NCBI GenBank assembly: GCA_002331565.1
Contig: DCZC01000089.1
Location: 1-13,761, forward strand
Direction of reading: 5' to 3'
Source of the DNA: Gemmatimonas sp. UBA2094
GTDB taxonomy: Bacteria > Gemmatimonadota > Gemmatimonadetes > Gemmatimonadales > Gemmatimonadaceae
DNA: 13,761 nucleotides
Position numbers and translations under genes: made by a program. Shown one piece after another: positions 7,059-12,683 of this stretch (within the stretch, counting starts at the first letter, position 1; each line of letters opens with the position of its first letter). Below the pieces are notes generated by a model, which saw nothing but the letters and a program-made list of their open reading frames with translations, had not been told where the DNA came from and searched no databases.

Positions 7059-7697
7059 GTGGCGTACACGGTCAAGGAGTGCTTCTACACGCTGCAGGGT
7101 GAGGGGCTCAATGCGGGCCGGGCCGCCGTATTCTGCCGTTTCTCGGGGTGCAATCTGTGGACGGGGCGTGAGGCCGATCGGGAGAAGGCCGTATGCACCT
7201 TCTGCGACACCGACTTCGTGGGCGTCGGTCCAGACGGCGGCAAGTTCGCGACGGCGGCGGACCTGGCCGCGTTCGTGAAGCGCCGGTGGCCGGCGGAAAC
7301 GCCGGCCGGGGTGCGCCCCCTCGTGGTGTGCACCGGCGGGGAGCCATTGCTGCAGCTCGACGAGGCCGCGGTGGCGGCCCTGCACGCGGCAGGGTTCGAG
7401 GTGGCGGTGGAGACCAACGGCACCCAACCGGCCGTCCCCGGCCTCGACTGGATCTGCGTGAGCCCCAAGGCCGATGCCCCCGTGGTGCTCACGCGCGGGG
7501 ACGAGCTCAAGCTGGTGTACCCGCAGCCGCTGGCGATGCCCGAGCGGTTCGAGGGAATGGCCTTCCGGCACTTCCTGCTCCAGCCCATGGACGGCCCCGA
7601 CGTAGCGGCCAATACCCGGGCGGCGCTGGAGTACTGCTTGGCCAATCCCCGGTGGCGCCTGAGCGTGCAGACCCACAAGGTGGTGGGGATTCGGTAG
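7059..7697 (+). CDS. queE: 7-carboxy-7-deazaguanine synthase QueE (radical SAM)
   Basis: QueE is the radical SAM enzyme that contracts 6-carboxy-tetrahydropterin to 7-carboxy-7-deazaguanine, the substrate of QueC. I start at GTG 7059, 2 nt behind the queC stop, because the family begins close to the AYTVKECFYTLQGEG block; the frame is open further upstream inside queC. The cluster ligands are Cys 31, 46 and 49, spaced C-x14-C-x2-C, the expanded spacing known from Burkholderia-type QueE rather than the usual Cx3Cx2C. CDTDFVG (49-55), TGGEPLLQ (92-99, SAM binding), VETNGT (117-122) and SPKAD (135-139) are also present. The protein ends QTHKVVGIR as expected. Length (212 aa) is normal. queD and queF are not in the window. 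Confidence 0.96.
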   Translation: MAYTVKECFYTLQGEGLNAGRAAVFCRFSGCNLWTGREADREKAVCTFCDTDFVGVGPDGGKFATAADLAAFVKRRWPAETPAGVRPLVVCTGGEPLLQLDEAAVAALHAAGFEVAVETNGTQPAVPGLDWICVSPKADAPVVLTRGDELKLVYPQPLAMPERFEGMAFRHFLLQPMDGPDVAANTRAALEYCLANPRWRLSVQTHKVVGIR

Positions 7698-7701
7698 GGG
7701 C

Positions 7702-7804
7702 CGGAAGTTGGGCCGAAAGCTGAGGACCGACGACTGAAAGCCCCCCCCGCCGATCGCGTGATCTGCCGGGGGAGCTTTCAGCTGTCAGCCATCAGCTGTC
7801 GGTT
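7702..7804 (+). repeat. Dispersed hairpin repeat, copy B (behind queE)
   Basis: Reading away from queE: GGAAGTTG, GCCGAAAGCTG, ACTGAAAG, a C8 arm, GATC-GCGT-GATC, a GGGGGAG arm, CTTTCAGCTGTC, then a second TCAGCTGTC (7778-7786 and 7792-7800, period 14). The block order matches copy A behind the terC-family gene. The loop centre GATC-RCGT-GRTC and the flank TTTCAGCTGTC are the best conserved parts. The C8 run at 7741-7748 is a likely length-variable tract. Confidence 0.6.
7734..7781 (+). terminator. Long hairpin terminator of the queC-queE operon (inside repeat copy B)
   Basis: CTGAAAGC (7734-7741) pairs with GCTTTCAG (7774-7781). C7743-C7747 pairs with G7768-G7772, with one C/A mismatch between these arms. 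The tip is GATC-GCGT-GATC (7752-7763). The hairpin spans 48 nt and starts 36 nt behind the queE stop. If only the inner GC stem forms, it is followed by a short CTTTC tract; there is no long T run. Confidence 0.6.
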
Positions 7805-7830
7805 AATTTATCTTATCACTAAGACACAGA
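7800..7830 (+). promoter_or_regulatory. AT-rich candidate promoter for the NlpC/P60 gene
   Basis: GGTTAATTTATCTTATCACT (7801-7820) is a sharp AT-rich island in GC-rich surroundings, directly behind the queE terminator repeat and upstream of the peptidase gene. TATCTT or TTATCA could be a -10 element. No matching -35 hexamer at standard spacing is convincing. Confidence 0.3.
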
Positions 7831-7959
7831 CAACGTCGATCCCCTTACCACGTCTGTGACGGCCGTCTCTGGCGGTCGTCTGCCCTCGTGAATACTTTCA
7901 CGGGTGCGCCTGACTCTGGCAGGCGCGCTCCTTGCCCTGTCCCCCCCTGCCACGATTCC

Positions 7960-8535
7960 GTGATCCGTCCCCCACGCCACCTGCTTCCTCTGCTCGCTGC
8001 TGCGCTCCTCGCGGCGGTGCCGGCACAGGCGCAGGACTCGCGCGGGGTGACCCTCGAATCGAGGAAGCCGTTTGCCGCATTCAGCGCGTCAGCGGAGCGC
8101 CTGCGCGACAGCATTGTGTCGAAGGCGCGCGGCAGCGTGGGCACGCGCTACAAGCTTGGCGGCACCAAGCCGGGTATCGGTCTCGATTGCAGCGGACTGG
8201 TGCGCTACGCGATGAGCGTGCTCGACGTGGTGATGCCTCGCACGGCGCAGGGTCAGGCGAAGGTGGGCACGGCGGTGCCGAAGGACGTGGCGGCGCTCAA
8301 GCCGGGCGACGTGCTTACCTTCGGGCGTGGCAAGCGCATCTCGCACGTCGGCATCTACGTGGGTGACGGCAAGATGGTACACGCGAGCACCTCGCAGCGT
8401 CGGGTCATCGAGACCTCGCTCAACAGACGCAATCCGCTCATCCGGCAGTGGAAGGGCGTGCGTCGCTTCGTCGACGCGAACTCGGCGCAGCTCCGCGACA
8501 GCATCCTCGCCTTCGCCGACTCCCTCTCGAAGTAG
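7960..8535 (+). CDS. Exported NlpC/P60-family cysteine peptidase (cell-wall hydrolase type)
   Basis: NlpC/P60 enzymes usually cleave gamma-D-Glu-diamino-acid bonds in peptidoglycan stem peptides. I choose GTG 7960 because it puts the signal peptide (IRPPRHLLPLLAAALLAAV, then PAQA before QDS) at the N terminus. An in-frame GTG at 7888 would add 24 residues of Pro/Cys-rich sequence; neither has a Shine-Dalgarno sequence. Numbered from 7960, the catalytic triad is Cys77 (GLDCSGLVRYA), His129 (RISHVGIYVGDG) and His141 (MVHAST). The domain runs from about residue 47 (AERLRDSIVSKARGSVGTRY) to 172, and LKPGDVLTFGRG is the usual strand before the first His. There is no SH3 or LysM cell-wall-binding domain, so it is a minimal single-domain form. 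It is followed by a strong terminator, so it is probably monocistronic. Confidence 0.9.
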   Translation: MIRPPRHLLPLLAAALLAAVPAQAQDSRGVTLESRKPFAAFSASAERLRDSIVSKARGSVGTRYKLGGTKPGIGLDCSGLVRYAMSVLDVVMPRTAQGQAKVGTAVPKDVAALKPGDVLTFGRGKRISHVGIYVGDGKMVHASTSQRRVIETSLNRRNPLIRQWKGVRRFVDANSAQLRDSILAFADSLSK

Positions 8536-8562
8536 TCGCGCGCAAGCGCCCCGTGTCGCCGC

Positions 8563-8591
8563 CGCCCGTGCCCACCCGGCACGGGCGTTTT
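8563..8591 (+). terminator. Intrinsic terminator behind the NlpC/P60 gene
   Basis: A 10-bp GC-rich stem pairs 8563-8572 with 8578-8587 (CGCCCGTGCC / GGCACGGGCG) around a 5-nt loop and is followed at once by TTTT (8588-8591). It begins 27 nt behind the stop codon. This is the most classical terminator in the window. Confidence 0.88.
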
Positions 8592-8660
8592 GCATTGCGC
8601 AACGCCCGTCCGTGACGCAGCGTAGGGAGCACAGTTCCCGCCTATCACCATGGAGTTGCG

Positions 8661-10724
8661 ATGCATCGGTATCCGCAGCATCTCGTCACCGCGTCGCTCG
8701 CCGTGCTCGCGGCGTCGGCGCCCCTCGCGTCGCCGGCCTATGCCCAGCAGGCCGCCGCACCGGCTGCCGCACCGGCGAACCGCCTCACCATCGCCGACTA
8801 CTTCAACTGGGAAGACGTCGCGAGTCCGTCGCTGTCACCCGACGGCCGGCAGATTCTCTACACGCGTACGTGGACCGATCAGCTGAACGACAAGCGCGAA
8901 TCGTCGGTGTGGATCATGAATGCCGACGGCACGAAGAACCGCTTCCTCGTGAAGGGGAGCGACGCGAAGTGGTCGCCCGACGGCACACGCATTTCGTACA
9001 TCGCGCCGGGTGAACCGGGGGGCGCTCAGATTTGGGTGCGCTACATGGACGCCGAGGGCGCCACCACGCAGATCACGCGGCTCACCGAATCGCCCGACAA
9101 CGTGGAGTGGAGCCCCGACGGCAAATCGCTTGCCTTCGGCATGCTGGTACGCCAGAGCGAAGAAATGCGCATCGCCATGCCCACGCCGCCCAAGGGCGCA
9201 AAGTGGACGGAGGCGCCGCGCGTGGTGACGAAGGTGAAGTACCGCGCCGACCGGCAGGGCTTCCTCGAAAACGGCCTGCGGCAGCTGTTCACGGTGCCCG
9301 CCGACGGTGGCACGCCGCGTCAGGTGACGACGGGTGACTGGGCCGCCAACGGCACCACCTGGATGCCCGACGGCAAGCGCCTGCTCTTCACGTCGTTGCG
9401 CACGCCCGACGCCGAATACGCGTGGCGCGAAAGCGAGATCTACGCGGTGGACGTGTCGAGCGGCGCCATCAGCGCGCTCACCAAGCGCAAGGGACCCGAC
9501 AACAACCCCACGCCGTCACCCGATGGGCGGTACGTCGCGTACACGGGCTACGACAGCACCGACGCCACGTGGAAGGATGCGATTCTCTACGTGATGGATG
9601 CGGACGGCGGCAACGTGCGCGCGCTCACCGAGAAGCTCGACCGCTCCCCGTCGGGGATGCTCTGGTCGCCCGACGGCAGCGGCGTGTATTTCAATGTGGA
9701 GAACGAAGGCTCGAAGAATCTCCACTTCGTGTCGCTCAAGGGTGACGTGCGTCAGGTGACGAAGGGTGTGCAGGTGCTCACCGTGACCGACCTCGGCAAG
9801 TCGTTCATGGCGGTCGGCGTGAACACGACCCCGACGAAGCCCAACGACATCGTGGCGTTCGACGTGCGCACGCCCGTCCTCAAGCAGCTCACCGAGGTGA
9901 ATGCCGACGTGCTCGCCGGCAAGGAGCTCGCGACCACCGAAGAGGTATGGTACACCTCGGTGGACGGCTACAAGATTCAGGGCTGGATCGTGAAGCCGGC
10001 CGGCTTCGATGCGAAGCGGAAGTACCCGCTCATGCTCGAGATTCACGGCGGCCCGCACAGCATGTACAACGTGGCGTTCAACTTCTCGCGTCAGGACCAC
10101 GCGTCGAACGGATACGTGATGCTGTACACGAACCCGCGCGGCTCCACCGGGTACGGCAGTGCCTTCGGCAACGCCATCAAGAACGCGTACCCCGGCAAGG
10201 ACTACAACGATCTCATGGCCGGCGTGGATACCGTGGTGAACCGCGGCTATGTCGACAACAATCGGCTGTACGTCTTCGGCTGCTCGGGCGGCGGCGTGCT
10301 GACTGCCTGGACCGTGGGGCACACGGATCGTTTTGCGGGCGCAGTGAGCATGTGCCCCGTGATCGATTGGGTCAGCTTCGTGGGCACGACCGACGGTTCG
10401 AGCTGGTACTACAACTTCGCGAAGTACCCGTGGGAAGATCCCAGTGAGCATCTCAAGCGTTCGCCGCTCATGTACGTGGGCAACGTGAAGACGCCCACCA
10501 TGCTCATGACGGGTGTGAACGATCTGCGCACGCCCATCTCGCAGACCGAGGAGTTCTACGAGGCGCTCAAGATCCGCAAGGTGCCCACGGCAATGATCCG
10601 CTTCAACAACGAGTGGCACGGCACGAGCTCCACGCCGAGCAACTTCATCCGCACCCAGCTCTACCTGCGGAGCTGGTTCGACAAGTACCGGCAGCCGCCG
10701 GCCGGCAAGATCACGCAGGAGTGA
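8661..10724 (+). CDS. Exported S9-family (prolyl oligopeptidase type) serine peptidase
   Basis: The 687-aa protein has a signal peptide (1-29, ending SPAYAQ), so it acts in the periplasm or outside. Residues about 45-415 form a beta-propeller with repeated PD40/TolB-type blades (LSPDGRQILY, WSPDGTRISY, WSPDGKSLAF, PSPDGRYVAY, WSPDGSGVYF). Residues about 425-680 are the alpha/beta-hydrolase peptidase domain: HGGPHSMYN (462-470, oxyanion region), YTNPRGSTGYG (489-499) and the nucleophile elbow GCSGGG with Ser542. The expected triad partners are Asp621 (GVNDLRTP) and His653 (NEWHGTS). Length and order match S9C acylaminoacyl-peptidase/dipeptidyl-peptidase relatives, which cleave short peptides; exact specificity cannot be read. 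GGAG at 8652-8655 sits 5 nt before the ATG. A terminator separates it from the upstream peptidase gene. Confidence 0.95.
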   Translation: MHRYPQHLVTASLAVLAASAPLASPAYAQQAAAPAAAPANRLTIADYFNWEDVASPSLSPDGRQILYTRTWTDQLNDKRESSVWIMNADGTKNRFLVKGSDAKWSPDGTRISYIAPGEPGGAQIWVRYMDAEGATTQITRLTESPDNVEWSPDGKSLAFGMLVRQSEEMRIAMPTPPKGAKWTEAPRVVTKVKYRADRQGFLENGLRQLFTVPADGGTPRQVTTGDWAANGTTWMPDGKRLLFTSLRTPDAEYAWRESEIYAVDVSSGAISALTKRKGPDNNPTPSPDGRYVAYTGYDSTDATWKDAILYVMDADGGNVRALTEKLDRSPSGMLWSPDGSGVYFNVENEGSKNLHFVSLKGDVRQVTKGVQVLTVTDLGKSFMAVGVNTTPTKPNDIVAFDVRTPVLKQLTEVNADVLAGKELATTEEVWYTSVDGYKIQGWIVKPAGFDAKRKYPLMLEIHGGPHSMYNVAFNFSRQDHASNGYVMLYTNPRGSTGYGSAFGNAIKNAYPGKDYNDLMAGVDTVVNRGYVDNNRLYVFGCSGGGVLTAWTVGHTDRFAGAVSMCPVIDWVSFVGTTDGSSWYYNFAKYPWEDPSEHLKRSPLMYVGNVKTPTMLMTGVNDLRTPISQTEEFYEALKIRKVPTAMIRFNNEWHGTSSTPSNFIRTQLYLRSWFDKYRQPPAGKITQE

Positions 10725-11089
10725 GCGACCTGCTCTTCCACGACCGGGGCGCGAATGTGGGCACGCGCGCCCCGGCGTGGGAGGTGCGAATCGCCGGAGC
10801 CCTGCCGGGCTCGGGACTCACGGCGCCGCTGGGCAGCCTCAATATTGGCCGAGGCGAAGCGCCGACAGCTTTCCCAACTGGAGGCGGGTACTGACCGTGT
10901 TGTCGCCCGCCCTCACCCGACGGGCCTGCGCCGCCCTGGTACACGACGGGCTGGTCGAGGTAAGGGGTCTCGGTTTGGTGACCTTTCGCACAGACGGTTG
11001 CGCGAAGGGTGATCTGCCGCACTTTCGGGGGGTAGCCGGAATCGGTACGTTCCTTCTGAGCACTCGCGTATTCCCCGAACCCGTTCACC
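10725..11089. other. 365-bp intergenic stretch with several hairpins, no convincing gene
   Basis: No reading frame here has a convincing start and homology. By eye there are hairpins at 10744-10775 (10-bp perfect stem, 12-nt loop), 10797-10812 (6-bp stem, 4-nt loop), 10836-10855 (5-bp stem) and 10982-11009 (8-bp stem with one G-T pair, 12-nt loop). The first could end the peptidase transcript, although no T run follows. The last ~60 bp must hold the promoter and leader of the lipoprotein gene. A plus-strand frame from about 10888 to 11010 gives a short peptide (ALVHDGLVEVRGLGLVTF) that loosely resembles an HU-type or winged-helix segment; it may be a relic or chance. No known riboswitch, tRNA, SRP or tmRNA signature was recognised. 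Confidence 0.5.
10744..10775 (+). terminator. Possible terminator hairpin behind the S9 peptidase gene
   Basis: CCGGGGCGCG (10744-10753) pairs perfectly with CGCGCCCCGG (10766-10775) over a 12-nt loop, 19 nt behind the stop. It lacks a T tract, so it may instead be a 3'-end protecting structure or part of a larger RNA fold. Confidence 0.4.
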
Positions 11090-12040
11090 ATGCGTCGACT
11101 CCACGTTCGTCATCGCGCCACAGCCGCAGCGGCCATCGCGGCCGCGCTGCTTGCCGGTGCGTGCACTGATACCGCCTCGCGCACACGCGCCGACTCACTG
11201 GCCGCGGCCCTCGCCTCCGCCACCGCCGAACGCGACTCCATCAAGGGGCTGATGACCGGCTCGTCGGCCGAAAAAGACCGCGCCCTCGCCCAGGTGGTGG
11301 AGGCATCCAAGTTCGCCGATGAAGTGGATGCCGAGTTGCGACAGGTCCGCGGCCTATCCTCGAAGGTCGGCGTGAACACGAGCGACGAGTCGGGGAAAGT
11401 CGAAGCCGCCGCCGCGCAGAAGGACATTCTCGACCGCCTGAAGCAGATGCGTCAGCGCCTCGCCGCGCGGCAGGCACAGGTGCGCGCGCTGCTCGACACG
11501 CTGACGCGCATGCGGGGCGATTCCACGGCAGCGGCGACGCTGCTGGCCGACCTCAATACGCGCCTCGAGCAGCGTGACAAGGAGATCGCGGTCTTCCAGG
11601 AAGAGATCCGTACGCTGCGCACGCAGAACGCCCAACTCACGGCCGAGAAGTCGGTACTCACCGATACGGTGAAGGCGATGGACGTGCGCGAGAACCGCGT
11701 GTTCTATGTGGTCGGCTCACGTCGCCAGTTGCTGGCGGACGGCGTCGTCGCCGAAGAAGGGGGCTCGCGTGGCCTGCTCATCGTGAAGCTCGGCAAGACG
11801 CTCGTACCGGCGCGCACCCTCGACGAGTCGCGCTTCACGCGCGCCGACCGTCGCGAGGTGCTCACCATTCCTCTCCCGCGCAGCGATCGCGCCTACCGTA
11901 TCGTGTCGCGTCACGACGTGGCGATGATCGAAGTGGCGAAGAAGGAGAAGGATGGATCGTTCCGCGGGGAAAGCATCCGCATTACCGACCCGTCGAAGTT
12001 CTGGGGGCCGTCGCGGTACCTGATCATCGCGGAGAAGTAG
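11090..12040 (+). CDS. Coiled-coil lipoprotein with conserved C-terminal beta domain (Cbp1-like)
   Basis: The 316-aa protein begins with basic residues and a hydrophobic segment ending in the lipobox LAGAC, so Cys25 is the expected lipidated residue. Residues about 34-195 are heptad-rich, charged helix with coiled-coil character (for example RLEQRDKEIAVFQEEIRTLR, 158-177), broken by a loop near 90-103. Residues about 203-316 form a beta-rich domain: VFYVVGSRRQLLADGVV (204-220), FTRADRREVLTIPL (249-262) and ITDPSKFWGPSRYLIIAEK (298-316). From memory, this C-terminal pattern (YVVG...KELL..G, FTKiDiRe...IPL, I.DP.kFW..SkYLVI) resembles lipoproteins widespread in Bacteroidota, some labelled Cbp1-like. 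No catalytic residues are evident; a scaffold or adhesion role at the membrane is inference. A terminator follows, so it is probably monocistronic. Confidence 0.85.
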   Translation: MRRLHVRHRATAAAAIAAALLAGACTDTASRTRADSLAAALASATAERDSIKGLMTGSSAEKDRALAQVVEASKFADEVDAELRQVRGLSSKVGVNTSDESGKVEAAAAQKDILDRLKQMRQRLAARQAQVRALLDTLTRMRGDSTAAATLLADLNTRLEQRDKEIAVFQEEIRTLRTQNAQLTAEKSVLTDTVKAMDVRENRVFYVVGSRRQLLADGVVAEEGGSRGLLIVKLGKTLVPARTLDESRFTRADRREVLTIPLPRSDRAYRIVSRHDVAMIEVAKKEKDGSFRGESIRITDPSKFWGPSRYLIIAEK

Positions 12041-12116
12041 GGGATCGCTGCGCTGGTTCGTGCAGTCGGTAGACGGCAGCAACCACAGGGCGTGGTGAGC
12101 CGGAATGCGGTAGAAG

Positions 12117-12150
12117 AATCGGGCGCCTCCGCTTCGCGGGGCGCCCGATT
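12117..12150 (+). terminator. Intrinsic terminator behind the lipoprotein gene
   Basis: AATCGGGCGCC (12117-12127) pairs perfectly with GGCGCCCGATT (12140-12150), an 11-bp stem over a 12-nt loop, and is followed by TCCTT. It begins 77 nt behind the lipoprotein stop and ends 80 nt before the convergent DUF983 stop at 12231. Its AA/TT ends make it potentially bidirectional. Confidence 0.8.
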
Positions 12151-12230
12151 TCCTTGGTGGTTGGCCGATCTGCTGTTTACCGAAACCGTACCCTCCTCAC
12201 CCGCCGCCCACCACGCGGACCCCTCGCCCA

Positions 12231-12683
12231 TCAGAGGTGCGGCAGCTCCCGGTCACCCACGTCGCCACCTTCCTGATGCCACAGCAGCTCCTCGCGCGTG
12301 AGCGGACGGATGGCGAGATCCACGGCCAGCCAGGTGGTCTTGGCGAACGGATAGCAGAGCACGCAGCCGGCGAGCATCAGCATCCCGGTGACGTAGGTGA
12401 TGGCATCCCAGGGTGGGTCAGGCCACGTGACGAACACGAATGCGCACACACACACGAACAAGATGAGTTCGACCGCAATGAGGTTGAACAGATACGCGCC
12501 GACGAAGTAGTCGCGCTCCCCGCGCTCGAGCCGGAGGCCGCAGCGGGGACAGTTGGTCTTGAGCTGGAAGAACGAGGCGAAGATGCGTGGGCCTCCGCAA
12601 TGCGGGCAGCGCAGCCGCAGCGCGCGTGTCACGAGCTGGAACACGGTGGCACGCGGCAGGTCGAGCGCGCGGACCGCGCTCAT
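12231..12683 (-). CDS. DUF983-family zinc-ribbon membrane protein
   Basis: The ATG at 12683 overlaps the TGA of the upstream hydrolase gene (ATGA), which fixes the start well; the frame continues upstream only inside that gene. The 150-aa protein opens with a zinc ribbon of two CxxC pairs, CPHC (26-29) and CPRC (45-48), with GERDYFVGAYLFNL directly after, the DUF983 signature. Two transmembrane segments follow (about 62-86 and 96-118). The C-terminal tail is acidic with one His near the end. DUF983 proteins have no settled function; some lie near cytochrome oxidase genes, which are absent here. Translational coupling to an exported alpha/beta hydrolase suggests co-production, though a functional link is inference. 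Confidence 0.92.
   Translation of the reverse strand: MSAVRALDLPRATVFQLVTRALRLRCPHCGGPRIFASFFQLKTNCPRCGLRLERGERDYFVGAYLFNLIAVELILFVCVCAFVFVTWPDPPWDAITYVTGMLMLAGCVLCYPFAKTTWLAVDLAIRPLTREELLWHQEGGDVGDRELPHL

Noticed and set aside
7778..7800. Possible CRISPR-like or tandem repeat array (TCAGCTGTC twice)
   Set aside because: There are only two 9-bp copies 14 nt apart and no unique spacers; they belong to the hairpin repeat element.
9516..10619. Long minus-strand open frame (367 codons) antisense to the S9 peptidase
   Set aside because: It lies wholly inside a complete, well-conserved peptidase gene. Its His/Val/Arg-rich product is typical of antisense frames in GC-rich DNA.
10711..11091. Minus-strand open frame (126 codons) covering the intergenic stretch
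   Set aside because: It has no recognisable domain, overlaps the 3' end of the S9 peptidase gene and the lipoprotein start, and its composition is not convincing.
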